A stretch of DNA of 64,000 nt from Streptomyces dangxiongensis (GCF_003675325.1 NZ_CP033073.1:930001-994000), one strand, 5' to 3'; positions 42,658 to 51,745 are shown, counted from the first letter of the stretch. The notes: generated by a model from the letters alone, not told the origin. Made by a program: numbers and translations.

Positions 42658-44085
42658 CTACGTCCGGGTCCCCGGTGCGGTGGCCGGGGTGTCGCCGGCC
42701 CGGGACGGGGCCGGGGTCCGCGGGAGCAGGGCGCCCGCGGCGAGGCCGCCCAGACCGATCACGGCGAGCGTGATCATGGCGACGGCGTACGCGCCCTTGG
42801 TGAGTCCGGCGACGAGGATGGTCCCGGCGATCGCCGTGCCGAAGGACGAGCCGAGGTTGGACACGCTGCGGGACAGGCCGGAGATCTCGCCCTGCCGCTC
42901 CTCCGGGAAGCTCGACTGGACGACGTTCACCGACGGCGTCAGCATCAGGCCCAGGCCGAGTCCGACGAGGAGCAGTCCGGGAACGAACGCCCAGGCCGTG
43001 GAGAAGCTGGCGGCCAGGCCGACCAGTACCCCCACGCCCGCGACGGCGACCACGAACCCGCTCGTGATCAGCGCCCGCTGGGACCGCCGCCGGGCCAGCG
43101 CCGCGGCGGACAGCGACGTCACGAGCAGGCCGAGCGTGGCCGCCGTGAAGATCACGCCGGTCTGGATGGCGTCGTAGCCGCGGACCACCTGGAGGTAGGC
43201 GGCCACCGTGAACGATGTGCCCATGAGCAGCAGCCACTGCACGTTCTGCGTGATCAGTCCGAGGTTGGAGGTGCGATTGCGGAACAGGCCGAGCGACAGC
43301 AGCGGTTCCCTGCCGGCCCGCTCCTTGGCGCGCGACGAGCGGAGGAACCAGCCGAGGACGAGGACGCCGAGGACGATCAGGCCGATCATCAGCCAGATGT
43401 TGTTGTCCGCCGCCAGGATGCCCATGACGACCAGGATCAGGCCCGCCGCGGACAGGACCGCCCCCGAGGTGTCGAAGGAACGGCCGGGGTCCGGCGGCAG
43501 CGGGTCCTCGATACGGCGGCTCAGCCAGACGATCACCGCGATGACGAGCGCTTGGAACACGAAGGCCGCGCGCCAGCTTATGCCGGTGGTGATGAGCCCG
43601 CCGATCAGCGGTCCCGCCGCGGCCCCGATGCCGCCGAGCGCCATGATGATGCCGAACGCGCGGGCGCGGGAGGTCAGGTCCGGGTAGAGCAGTGTGGTGA
43701 GGATGTAGACGGGCGGGATGAGCAGGGCGGTGCCGACGCCCTCCAGGACGGAGTTGCCGAGGATGAGGACACCGAGTCCCGGGGACGCCGCGCTCAGCAG
43801 CGCGCCGACGCCGTAGACCACGAGTCCGACGACGAAGCAGCGCTTGCGGCCGTAGCGGTCGGTGAGTTTGCCGCCGGGGATCATCAGCGCGGCCATGACC
43901 AGCAGGAAGACCGTGATGGCCACTTGGACGCCCTGGACGGTGGTGTCGAGGTCCTCGCTGATGTCGTTGATCATCACGTTCATGTTGGAGCCGGCGAAGC
44001 TGCAGATGAACTGGGCGAGGGCCAGCGCGGCGAGTATCCGCCGCTGCTCCGGCGGCGGCTGTGTCGGCCCGGCCCTGTCAGTCAC
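42658..44085 (-). CDS. MFS transporter, 14-helix drug exporter type (DHA2-like)
   Basis: 475 residues with about 14 hydrophobic segments. Motif A is GGKLTDRYGRKR in loop 2-3; motif C-like GGIGAAAGPLIGG follows the fifth helix. The family exports drugs or small metabolites with protons. The GTG start at 44085 overlaps the end of the GH15 gene by eight bases, so the two are coupled and probably share a transcript beginning at 46945. Confidence 0.92.
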   Translation of the reverse strand: MTDRAGPTQPPPEQRRILAALALAQFICSFAGSNMNVMINDISEDLDTTVQGVQVAITVFLLVMAALMIPGGKLTDRYGRKRCFVVGLVVYGVGALLSAASPGLGVLILGNSVLEGVGTALLIPPVYILTTLLYPDLTSRARAFGIIMALGGIGAAAGPLIGGLITTGISWRAAFVFQALVIAVIVWLSRRIEDPLPPDPGRSFDTSGAVLSAAGLILVVMGILAADNNIWLMIGLIVLGVLVLGWFLRSSRAKERAGREPLLSLGLFRNRTSNLGLITQNVQWLLLMGTSFTVAAYLQVVRGYDAIQTGVIFTAATLGLLVTSLSAAALARRRSQRALITSGFVVAVAGVGVLVGLAASFSTAWAFVPGLLLVGLGLGLMLTPSVNVVQSSFPEERQGEISGLSRSVSNLGSSFGTAIAGTILVAGLTKGAYAVAMITLAVIGLGGLAAGALLPRTPAPSRAGDTPATAPGTRT

Positions 44086-45988
44086 CCGCGCTCTCCTTTC
44101 CCGTGGCCCCGTCGCGCGCCGTGAGGCCCTGGATGGCGGAATGCCGGGCAGTGTCGGTGCCGGCTCCGGTCGTGGCCTGGCCCAGTTCCTCGTCGAGGGC
44201 CATGGCCGCGGTGACCAGGGCGAGGTGCGTGAACGCCTGGGGGAAGTTGCCGAGTTGCTCCCCCGACGGGCCGATCTCCTCGGCGAACAGGCCGACGTGG
44301 TTGGCGTAGGTGAGCATCTTGTCGAAGGCGTACCGGGCCTGGTGGAGCCGGCCGCTGCGGGCGAGCGCCTCGACGTAGAAGAAGCTGCACAGGTTGAACG
44401 TGCCCTCGGAACCGCGCAGTCCGTCGGGCGAGGCCGCCGGGTCGTACCGGTAGACCAGGCTGTCGCTGACCAGCTCCCCGTCCATGGCGTCGAGGGTGCT
44501 GATCCAGTCGGGGTCCCTCGGCGAGAGGAAGCCGACCCGGGGCATCAGCAACAGCGAGGCGTCCAGGACGTCGGTGTCGAAGTGCTGGACGAAGGCCTGC
44601 CGCTTGTCGTGCCAGCCCCGCTCGATGATCTGCCGGAAGACGGTGTCCCGGACGGCCGTCCAGCGCGCGGTGTCGGCGGGGCGGGAGAACTGCGTGGCGG
44701 CCCGTATGCCCCGGTCGAACGCCACCCAGGTCATCAGCCGGCTGTAGGTGAAGTCCTGCCGGCCGCCCCGGGTCTCCCAGATGCCCTCGTCCGGCCGGTC
44801 CCAGTTGTCGGCCAGCCAGTCCAGTACGCCGCTCAGCGCCTTCCAGCCGCGCACCGCGCCGACGTCCCCGCCGACCATGAGGGCGTCCGAGGCCTCGCCG
44901 TAGATGTCCAACTGGAGCTGGTCGACGGCCGCGTTGCCCGCCCGTACCGGCCGTGACCCTTGGTAGCCCTCCAGGTGGTCGAGGATCTCCTCGCCCAGGT
45001 GGGGCTCACCGTCCACCCGGTACATGATCTGCAAAGGGTCGCCCGAGGCGGTGCCGCCGGCCTCGACACGGTCACGCAGCCAGCGCCGGAAGGCGTACGC
45101 CTCCGCCTCGAAACCCAGGTCGGTCAGGGCGCCCACGGACAGCGAACCGTCCCGTACCCAGGTGTAGCGGTAGTCCCAGTTGCGTTCGCCGCCGACCTGC
45201 TCGGGCAGTCCCATGGTGGCGGCGGCGATGGGCGCGCCCGTCGGCGCGTAGGTGAGCAGTTTGAGGGTGATGGCCGAACGGTTCACCATGTCCTGCCAGC
45301 GCCCGTGGTAGGTGCACGAGCGCAGCCAGGACAGCCAGTACAGGCGGCACTCCTCGACCTCCTGGGCGATTCCGGGCAGCGCCGGGGCGGCCGGAGCGGG
45401 TGCGCCGGCCGCCGCGCTGGTCAGCACGAAAGCGGCGGCCTGCCCGGCGCCGAGGGTGAACCGTGCAGTGACGTCGGCGCCGTCGGCCCGCAGCGGGGCC
45501 CCGGCGGTGGACTGGACGTGCAGGTCGGTGCCCGGTCCGCGCAGGACGGCCTGATGGTCGTCGGTGACGCCGAGCGTGTGCGGAACCCGCCCGTAGTCGA
45601 AGCGCGGCCTGCACATGAAGGTGAAGGGCAGGCTGCCCCGCACGACCCGGGCGATCCGGATCAGGCGGTGCCGGTCGGTGGGCGTCGGGGAGTCGACGGG
45701 GGGCATGAAGTCGGCTACCTCGCCGACACCCCCGGGCCCCATGAACCGGGTGATCAGGATCGCCGTGTCGGACAGGTAGAGCTGACGGACCGACACGTGG
45801 CCGTCGAGGCCGTCCACGGCGAGCCGGCAGTGTCCGCCGCGCTCGCTGTCCAGCAGCGAGGCGAAGACGCTGGGCGAGTCGAAGCGGGGGGTGCACCACC
45901 AGTCGACGGTGCCGCCGGACGACACCAGGGCCGCCGTCTGGAGGTCACCCACCAGCCCGTGCTCCGCGATGGGCGGATACCGGTCCAT
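44078..45988 (-). CDS. Glycoside hydrolase family 15 protein (glucoamylase/trehalase type)
   Basis: 636 residues. IAEHGLVGDLQTAALVSSGG and VDWWCTPRFDSPSVFASLLD open the beta-sandwich domain; GERNWDYRYTWVRDGSLSV starts the catalytic (alpha/alpha)6 barrel with its WVRD motif; GIWETRGGRQDFTYSRLMTW and EGTFNLCSFFYVEALARSGR (second catalytic Glu) are characteristic. No signal peptide, so cytoplasmic; actinobacterial homologues include trehalases. Substrate options are trehalose or alpha-glucans. It sits in a same-strand run of membrane and stress-type genes, where control of a compatible solute would make sense (inference). Confidence 0.93.
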   Translation of the reverse strand: MDRYPPIAEHGLVGDLQTAALVSSGGTVDWWCTPRFDSPSVFASLLDSERGGHCRLAVDGLDGHVSVRQLYLSDTAILITRFMGPGGVGEVADFMPPVDSPTPTDRHRLIRIARVVRGSLPFTFMCRPRFDYGRVPHTLGVTDDHQAVLRGPGTDLHVQSTAGAPLRADGADVTARFTLGAGQAAAFVLTSAAAGAPAPAAPALPGIAQEVEECRLYWLSWLRSCTYHGRWQDMVNRSAITLKLLTYAPTGAPIAAATMGLPEQVGGERNWDYRYTWVRDGSLSVGALTDLGFEAEAYAFRRWLRDRVEAGGTASGDPLQIMYRVDGEPHLGEEILDHLEGYQGSRPVRAGNAAVDQLQLDIYGEASDALMVGGDVGAVRGWKALSGVLDWLADNWDRPDEGIWETRGGRQDFTYSRLMTWVAFDRGIRAATQFSRPADTARWTAVRDTVFRQIIERGWHDKRQAFVQHFDTDVLDASLLLMPRVGFLSPRDPDWISTLDAMDGELVSDSLVYRYDPAASPDGLRGSEGTFNLCSFFYVEALARSGRLHQARYAFDKMLTYANHVGLFAEEIGPSGEQLGNFPQAFTHLALVTAAMALDEELGQATTGAGTDTARHSAIQGLTARDGATGKESAGD

Positions 45989-46009
45989 CGTCTCTCCTCC
46001 CGGTCCCCG

Positions 46010-46441
46010 CTACCGGCTCACGGCCGAGTCGTCGTCCTCGACCACGCACAGGGCCCAGATGATGAACCCGGAGAGCGCGATCAGCACGATCGACCACAGC
46101 GGGTAGTACGGCAGCGAGAGGAAGTTGGCGATGATGACCAGTCCGGCGATGACGATCCCGGACACGCGTGCCCATGTCGCCCGCCCCAGCAGGCCGAAGC
46201 CCACGATCACCGCGATCACGCCCAGGATCAGGTGGATCCAGCCCCAGCTCGTGAGGTTGAACTTGAAGACGTAGTTGGGCGTCGAGACGAAGACGTCGTC
46301 GTGGGCGATCGCCATGATGCCCCGGAACACGGCGAGCAGTCCGGCGATCGACAGCATGACCCCGGCGAAGGAGGTCAGGCCGCCCGCCCAAGCCTGCCTG
46401 GCGGAGCGGGTGTGGGCACCGGTGGGATGTGTCGCGGTCAT
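46010..46441 (-). CDS. Small membrane protein of the DUF7144 type
   Basis: 143 residues from ATG 46441 with GAGGA upstream. Four transmembrane segments: GGLTSFAGVMLSIAGLLAVF, LTSWGWIHLILGVIAVIVGF, VSGIVIAGLVIIANFLSLPY and SIVLIALSGFIIWALCV. The NYVFKFNLTSWGWIHLI signature between helices is strongly conserved in this actinobacterial family, whose function is not known. It lies 21 bases before the GH15 gene, in the same probable operon. Confidence 0.85.
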   Translation of the reverse strand: MTATHPTGAHTRSARQAWAGGLTSFAGVMLSIAGLLAVFRGIMAIAHDDVFVSTPNYVFKFNLTSWGWIHLILGVIAVIVGFGLLGRATWARVSGIVIAGLVIIANFLSLPYYPLWSIVLIALSGFIIWALCVVEDDDSAVSR

Positions 46442-46474
46442 GCTGTGTCCTCGATTCATTGCCGTGGGCGCCGC

Positions 46475-46945
46475 TCAGCGCCCGGAGACGGTGGATACGC
46501 TGTCGGGGCCACGGGCCGGTCCGGCGCCGCTCAGGACCAGCTCCTTGGCCCTGCGGAACTCGTCGTCGGTGATGTCACCGCGGGAGCGCATCTCGGACAG
46601 CTTGGTGAGTTCGTCGGCGTGGCTGGGCTGTGGCATGCCGGACTGCGCGGTCTGCCGTACGTAGGAGTCGACGGCCTCCTGCCGGGCGCGCGCGTCCGCA
46701 ACCTCGCGCTCGCCCATGCCCCTGCCGCGGGCGATCAGGTAGACGAAGACACCCAGGAAGGGCAGCACGCAGACGAACAGCGTCCAGCCGGCCTTGGCCC
46801 AGCCGTTCAGGCCGTCGTCGCGGAAGATGTCGACGATGATCCGGAACAGCAGGACGAACCACAGGATCCACAGGAAGAACACCAGCATGGTCCAGAAGGC
46901 GCTCAGCAGTGGATAGTCGTACGCGAGATAGGTCTGCGCGCTCAT
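46475..46945 (-). CDS. Membrane protein with C-terminal SHOCT domain
   Basis: 156 residues from ATG 46945 (GGAGGAG upstream). Two membrane segments near the N-terminus (FWTMLVFFLWILWFVLLFRI and AGWTLFVCVLPFLGVFVYLI) resemble the PLD-nuclease-N/SHOCT pair. The cytosolic tail ends with a SHOCT motif: ADELTKLSEMRSRGDITDDEFRRAKELVL. Probably the first gene of a four-gene transcript; a perfect palindrome lies 89-107 bases upstream. Confidence 0.87.
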   Translation of the reverse strand: MSAQTYLAYDYPLLSAFWTMLVFFLWILWFVLLFRIIVDIFRDDGLNGWAKAGWTLFVCVLPFLGVFVYLIARGRGMGEREVADARARQEAVDSYVRQTAQSGMPQPSHADELTKLSEMRSRGDITDDEFRRAKELVLSGAGPARGPDSVSTVSGR

Positions 46946-47033
46946 GTCTCTCCTCCGTCCGGGGCGCCGGCACCTACGGTTCGCCGGGCCGGCTTCAGCC
47001 GCTTTCAGCGTGCACACGACGAGGGGGCCCGTC

Positions 47034-47052
47034 CTCACCCGGAGCGGGTGAG
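47034..47052. promoter_or_regulatory. Palindrome site 1: CTCACCC-N5-GGGTGAG
   Basis: Perfect 7-bp arms, five-base centre. It lies about 98 bases (centre) upstream of the SHOCT membrane protein start and 16 bases after the HdeD-like stop. First of four sites with the same arms in successive gaps. Terminator use is the alternative. Confidence 0.6.
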
Positions 47053-47067
47053 CGTGTCCGCGAGGGG

Positions 47068-47718
47068 TCAGGCGGTGGGGTCGTGCGCGCCCGGCAGCGT
47101 GCCGCCGCTCCTGCGCAGCGCGGCCCGCCAGGCGAAGGCGATACCCAGCTCGACCAGGCCCAGCAGCACGAGCCACAGACCGAGCAGGCGGGTCAGCGCG
47201 CGGGCCGACTCGGCGGGCAGCGCCAGCACCACGATCCCGGCGACGATGCCGAGCAGCGCGGCACCCAGGACCACGCCCCGGTGCGGCAGCTCCCTGACGG
47301 CGATCGCCGTGTAGAGCGTGAGGACACCGGACGCCAGCCAGACGAGTCCGACGATCAGCGACAGGGCGGCGACGGTCTGCATCGGGTTGCGCAGGCAGAG
47401 CACGCCGGCCAGGACGTACAGCACCGCGGCCAGCAGTCCGGGCAGCCGTTCCCCGTGCTCCTCCCGCGCGAACGCCGTCACGAACCGGAACGCGCCGTTG
47501 AGCAGCAGGCACAGGCCGAGGATCACCGCCAGGACGTGCAGCGTCTCGTCCGGCCAGCCGAGGATCAGCACGCCCGGCACGAGCGTGACGACCGCCGCTC
47601 CCAGGGTCCAGGTCCAGGAGCGGGCGATCACCGTCATGGTCTCGGTGGGGCCGGTGGCCGTCCCGTCGGACAGATACGAATGTCCAGTCCGCGGCGCCTG
47701 TCCACGCGACTCGGTCAT
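47068..47718 (-). CDS. HdeD/DUF308-family membrane protein
   Basis: 216 residues from ATG 47718 (GGAGGAG upstream). Six evenly spaced transmembrane segments in three similar pairs, with PGVLILGWPDETLHVLAVILG and LAGVLCLRNPMQTVAALSLIVG repeats. In E. coli HdeD aids acid resistance; actinobacterial members are of unknown function. Single gene between two palindromes. Confidence 0.88.
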   Translation of the reverse strand: MTESRGQAPRTGHSYLSDGTATGPTETMTVIARSWTWTLGAAVVTLVPGVLILGWPDETLHVLAVILGLCLLLNGAFRFVTAFAREEHGERLPGLLAAVLYVLAGVLCLRNPMQTVAALSLIVGLVWLASGVLTLYTAIAVRELPHRGVVLGAALLGIVAGIVVLALPAESARALTRLLGLWLVLLGLVELGIAFAWRAALRRSGGTLPGAHDPTA

Positions 47719-47818
47719 GGCTCCTCCTCGCATGTCCCTGACCGGGCCGCCCCCGGATCCCCGACAGGACGGCACACGGCCCCTCGGTTCAACAGCCTGG
47801 CCGAGGGGCCGGTGCGCC

Positions 47819-47841
47819 GGATCACCCACCGCGGGTGATCC
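47819..47841. promoter_or_regulatory. Palindrome site 2: GGATCACCC-N5-GGGTGATCC
   Basis: The longest of the four, with perfect 9-bp arms and a five-base centre. Its centre is 112 bases upstream of the HdeD-like start. Core TCACCC/GGGTGA is shared with site 1. Confidence 0.6.
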
Positions 47842-47892
47842 TCGCGATCCCGTCCGGGCCGGTTCGGGCGGTGGGCCGGGCCGTGGCGGTGC

Positions 47893-48090
47893 TCACTCCG
47901 GCAGTTGCCGCATCTCCACGACCCGCAGTCCGAGCGACCGGCAGCGGTTGAGCAGCCCGTAGAGGTGTGCCTCGTCGATGACGTGACCGAACAGGACCGT
48001 CTGCCCGGACATCAGCACCCGCTCGAGCTCCGGGAAGGCCTGGGCCAGGGTCTCCGACATGTGTCCGTCGACACGTATCTCGTAGCGCAT
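47893..48090 (-). CDS. Small conserved protein of unknown function
   Basis: 65 residues from ATG 48090. Starts MRYEIRVDGHMSETLAQAFP and ends VVEMRQLPE, with a VLFGHVIDEAHLYGLLNRCR stretch in the middle. The pattern beta-alpha-beta-beta-alpha-beta suggests a compact ferredoxin-like fold. No membrane segment. I have no domain name for it. It is surrounded by same-strand envelope genes and has its own upstream palindrome. Confidence 0.75.
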   Translation of the reverse strand: MRYEIRVDGHMSETLAQAFPELERVLMSGQTVLFGHVIDEAHLYGLLNRCRSLGLRVVEMRQLPE

Positions 48091-48157
48091 GGGCCTTCTC
48101 CCGCCGCCGGCCTGTCGCGGTCTCCTCGCGATCCTTCTCCGCCCGGCCGCGCGGGAC

Positions 48158-48176
48158 CTCACCCGGCGCAGGTGAC
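48158..48176. promoter_or_regulatory. Palindrome site 3: CTCACCC-N5-AGGTGAC (imperfect)
   Basis: Same arms and spacing with two mismatches; the core TCACC/GGTGA is intact. Its centre is 77 bases upstream of the 65-residue protein start. Confidence 0.45.
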
Positions 48177-48216
48177 CCGCCGCCCGGCACCGGCGCACCG
48201 GACCGGTGCCGTGCGA

Positions 48217-48735
48217 TCAGTGCGTGATCGCGATCTTGAACGAGATGATCGCCAGGCCGAGCAGCAGATTGACCGCGGCGGTGCCCGCCACCAGACGCCA
48301 GGACGCTCCCGCCTGCCGCGCGCCGACCGCGGACCAGCCCACCTGACCGGTCACGGCCACCGCGACCGCCAGCCAGCCCGCGCCCTGCACGCCCAGGCCC
48401 AGCAGCGGGCTGACGGCCACCGCGACGGCCGGCGGGACGGCCGCCTCCACGATCGGCCACTCCTCGCGGCACACCCGCAGCACGGTCGGCCGGTCCAGCG
48501 AGCGTTGCGCGAGGCGGGCCCCGAACAGGTGGGCGTGGATGTGCCCGACCCAGAAGACCAGTCCGGTGACCAGCAGCAGGAGCACCAGTTCCAGCCGGGG
48601 GAACTCACCGAGGCCGGAGGCGCCGATCACCACGGACGCGGCGAGCATCGACCCGTACACGGCGCCCGTGTAGTCGGCGTGGGAGCGGCGCAGGGTCCGG
48701 CGTTCCCGGGTCGTGGCCTGGTCGGTCGAGGACAT
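48217..48735 (-). CDS. Integral membrane protein of unknown function
   Basis: 172 residues from ATG 48735. About five hydrophobic segments after a charged N-terminus (TRERRTLRRSHADYTGAVYG): GSMLAASVVIGASG, LVLLLLVTGLVFWVGHIHAH, PPAVAVAVSPLLGLG, GWLAVAVAVTGQVGW and the C-terminal VNLLLGLAIISFKIAI. The WVGHIHAHLFG segment is notable for its His residues. I do not recognise a named function. Confidence 0.8.
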   Translation of the reverse strand: MSSTDQATTRERRTLRRSHADYTGAVYGSMLAASVVIGASGLGEFPRLELVLLLLVTGLVFWVGHIHAHLFGARLAQRSLDRPTVLRVCREEWPIVEAAVPPAVAVAVSPLLGLGVQGAGWLAVAVAVTGQVGWSAVGARQAGASWRLVAGTAAVNLLLGLAIISFKIAITH

Positions 48736-48853
48736 CGCCGTCGCCTTTCGTCCGCATTGCGTCGCGCCGCCGCGCCGGCCGCGCGGGCCCGTCGGCCGCG
48801 GGCGGACCTGCCCGGCCACCGCCCTCATCGCAGCTCCGGCGCCCTGGACGCGC

Positions 48854-48872
48854 CTCACCCGTGACGGGCGAG
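48854..48872. promoter_or_regulatory. Palindrome site 4: CTCACCC-N5-GGGCGAG (one mismatch)
   Basis: Centre 128 bases upstream of the membrane protein start and 16 bases after the stop of the MalT-like regulator gene. Confidence 0.5.
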
Positions 48873-48887
48873 CCGCCCGGCGGAGGG

Positions 48888-51560
48888 TCAGATCAGCCCG
48901 TGCTCGCGGGCACGGCGTACCGCGTCGGCGCGTCCGTTCACCCCGAGCTTGCGGTAGACGCTCTTGAGGTGGGTCTTCACCGTGTTGACGGAGACGTACA
49001 GATGGGCGGCGATCTCCTCCGTGGACATCAGGTCGGCCAGCCCGTCCACGACCTCGCGTTCGCGCGCGCTCAGCTCCTCCACGACGAGGGGCGGGGCGTA
49101 CGCGGCCGGTCCCGGGCCGTCCGGCGGGCCGGAACCCTCCGGGGTGAGCCAGCCCGCGGCCAGCCCCTGGAGGGACGGTGAGTCCAGCAGGCGCCGGATA
49201 CGGGGTCCGGCTTCGAGGAAGGGCCGCCGCAGCCGCTCTCGCCGGGCCTCCAGGAGCGCGTGGGCGAGCTGCTTGCGGGCGGTGGCGGTGTCCCCCGCCT
49301 CCTCGGCGTCCCTGGCGCGCACCAGCGCGGCCCGGACAGTCACGCGCGGGCCGGTACGGTCCCCGGGCCGCACGTCGTCGAGGAGGCCGATGGCCGCCTC
49401 GCGGTTCCCGGCGGCGAGCTGGGCCCAGGCGATGTCGGCCGCGTACGCGGGCTCACCGGCGCAGGAGACGTCGTCGAGGACCTTGACGGCGCTGTCCGGG
49501 CGGCCCTCGGCCAGATGGGCCGCGGAGGTGATCAGCGCCGTGCGGGCCTCCGCCCAGGGGGAGGCCGCGAGCGCCGGGACGGTGGGAACGGCCGCCGCCG
49601 CGGCGGCCACGGGCTCGTCCCGGGCCAGCAGCAGTCCCGCCGTCACGAGGGACCGGCTGGTGGCCGTCACCGGATCGCGCGGGTTTCCACAGTCGGCCGC
49701 CTCGTCCAGCAGGGTCTGGGCCCGCGCGAGTTCGCCGCGGTCCACGGCCACGGCCGCCAGCACCAGCCGGCCGAGGCCCGAGCCGGCGCAGCGCGGATGG
49801 TCCGCGCCGGACGTCTCCGTCTCGGTCAGGGCCGCCAGCGCGGTGCGCTCGGCCCGGCAGAGCCAGCCGTTCAGGTAGTCGATCAGCGCGAGCTGTCCGA
49901 GGGAGTCCTCCCGGGGCAGCGCGGTCGCCGCCCCGCCCGGGCCCGAGGCGACCTCGGACAGGGTGGCGCGCGCGTCGTCGAAACGGCCGGCCCACAGCCG
50001 GGCCGAGCCCAGGTGGGTCAGCAGGAAGGCGGTGAGTTCGGGGTGTTTCTCCAGCAGCCGGGCGGAGACCTCGCCCCGCAGCTCCTCGGCGGCCGCCACG
50101 GCCCGCTCGGCGGTGCCGGGTGAACCGGACAGCCGGGCCCCCAGGGTCCAGAGCAGCAGACAGCTCAGCCTGAGCGCGGCGTCGGGCGGCTGCGCGGCCA
50201 GTTGCTCCTCGGCCCGGCGCAGATGGGCCAGGCCGCGATCGACCTCGCGCTCGGACAGGTCGCGGGCGGCGCGCACCAGGTCCGCCGCCGCGCTCGTGGC
50301 CTCGGGCCCCATCGGTGAGAACAGCTCGGTGAGGTCGCCCGCGCGCACCCCGCCGAGAAGCTGGCCGATCGCCAGGTCGTCGACGAGAGCCTGGGCGGTG
50401 AAGTTCCAGTCGCCCGCGGCGGCGCCGTGCGCCAGCGCCTCGGGCAGGAAGCCGGCGGCCCGGAGCCACCGCGCGGCACGCCGGTGGAGCTCGGGTTCGA
50501 GACCGGGTGAGCGGGCCCGCAGATGGGCCCTGAGGATCTCCCCGAACAGCGGGTGCAGGCGGTACCAGGACTGTCCCAGGTCCTCCACGAACGCGTTCTG
50601 GCTGTGCAGTGCGGCGAGCACCGGCTCCGCACCGCCGCGGCCGGTCAGCTCCGCCACCAGAGCGGGGCAGAAGCGGTCCGTGATACTGACGCGCAGCAGA
50701 AGATCCTGCGTGCGTGCCGTCTGCCGCTTGAGCACCTCGGCGAGCAGGAAGTCGGCGATCGTGCTGCGGCCCGCCTCGAATTCCTTCAGGTACGCCTCGG
50801 GGTCCGGGCTCCGCTCGGCGGCCAGGGCGCTCAGGCGCAGCCCGGCGGCCCAGCCCCCGGTGCGCTCGACCAGGGCGCGGACGGCCTCCGGGGGGAGTCG
50901 TAGCCCGTGCAGTTCCACAAGCGCCGCGGCTTCGTCGGTGGTGAAGGCCAGCTCGGCGTCCCGGATCTCGGTGACGGCGCCGGCCGCCCGGTAGCGGTGC
51001 AGCGGCAGCAGCGGCTCGGTGCGGGTGACCAGTACCAGGCGCAGACCGGGCCCGGCGTGGCGCAGGACGAACTCCAGCTCTTCGGCGACCGGCCCCGAGG
51101 TCATCCGGTCGAAGTCGTCGAGCACGAGGACGACGGGGCGTTCGCGCCCGCTGAGGTCGTCGGCGAGGCGGACCAGCAGCCCGTGCTCCACGCGGCCGGC
51201 GTCCCCGGGGCTGCCGATGCCGGACGGGAGCGGTATGCCGGCGGCGCGCAGGGCCTGGAGCACGTAGGCCCAGAACATGCCGCAGCCCTGTTCCCCCGGT
51301 TCGCCCGTCAGCCAGGCGACCGGTTGGCCGAGCCTGGTGGCCCAGTCCGCGACCAGCAGGGTCTTGCCCGCGCCCGCCGAGCCGTCGACCATCGTCAGCG
51401 GGGTGTCGAAGGCCTGGTCGAGGTGTGCGGCGAGCCGTGGGCGGCGCAGGAAGGTGGCCGGCCTGGCCGGCACCGCGAACCGGGTCTGGAGGAACGGCTC
51501 GCCCAGCGGATCGACGTGGGCGACGGCCGGCGCCGTCGCGTTCTGCTGCCTCTCGGACAC
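48888..51560 (-). CDS. MalT-like LuxR-family regulator with N-terminal ATPase
   Basis: 890 residues from GTG 51560. The STAND-type ATPase has Walker A GSAGAGKTLL (60-69), LVLDDFDRM as Walker B and a GGWAAGLRLSALA segment typical of MalT. A helical/TPR-like middle follows, and a LuxR helix-turn-helix at the end (ELSAREREVVDGLADLMSTE, VSVNTVKTHLKSVYRKLGV). Such proteins oligomerise with ATP plus an inducer and activate transcription. Downstream on the same strand are the small envelope genes, each behind a copy of one palindrome, which makes this the best candidate for the protein that binds it (inference). Confidence 0.92.
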   Translation of the reverse strand: MSERQQNATAPAVAHVDPLGEPFLQTRFAVPARPATFLRRPRLAAHLDQAFDTPLTMVDGSAGAGKTLLVADWATRLGQPVAWLTGEPGEQGCGMFWAYVLQALRAAGIPLPSGIGSPGDAGRVEHGLLVRLADDLSGRERPVVLVLDDFDRMTSGPVAEELEFVLRHAGPGLRLVLVTRTEPLLPLHRYRAAGAVTEIRDAELAFTTDEAAALVELHGLRLPPEAVRALVERTGGWAAGLRLSALAAERSPDPEAYLKEFEAGRSTIADFLLAEVLKRQTARTQDLLLRVSITDRFCPALVAELTGRGGAEPVLAALHSQNAFVEDLGQSWYRLHPLFGEILRAHLRARSPGLEPELHRRAARWLRAAGFLPEALAHGAAAGDWNFTAQALVDDLAIGQLLGGVRAGDLTELFSPMGPEATSAAADLVRAARDLSEREVDRGLAHLRRAEEQLAAQPPDAALRLSCLLLWTLGARLSGSPGTAERAVAAAEELRGEVSARLLEKHPELTAFLLTHLGSARLWAGRFDDARATLSEVASGPGGAATALPREDSLGQLALIDYLNGWLCRAERTALAALTETETSGADHPRCAGSGLGRLVLAAVAVDRGELARAQTLLDEAADCGNPRDPVTATSRSLVTAGLLLARDEPVAAAAAAVPTVPALAASPWAEARTALITSAAHLAEGRPDSAVKVLDDVSCAGEPAYAADIAWAQLAAGNREAAIGLLDDVRPGDRTGPRVTVRAALVRARDAEEAGDTATARKQLAHALLEARRERLRRPFLEAGPRIRRLLDSPSLQGLAAGWLTPEGSGPPDGPGPAAYAPPLVVEELSAREREVVDGLADLMSTEEIAAHLYVSVNTVKTHLKSVYRKLGVNGRADAVRRAREHGLI

Positions 51561-51745
51561 TGGGTCACCACCCGTCCGTCGGACCGTGGAGAGGACTCCA
51601 CTCGATCAGCATCCCAGGCCCGGGGCCCCGGCGCAGTTCGCGCGGGACCTGCCTGGCCCTTGCACGGGTCCTCGGGCGGCGCGTGCCGGTCCCCCGCGCC
51701 GTGCGGGGGCAGCCCGGCGAGGCGTCCGTACGGCGGGTGCCGCTG

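Noticed and set aside
47034-48872. The four CTCACCC palindromes as simple terminators only
   Set aside because: They do lie 16-52 bases after stop codons, but the shared arm sequence and constant five-base centre are not needed for termination and two copies are poor hairpins. Kept as regulatory candidates, with termination noted as the alternative.
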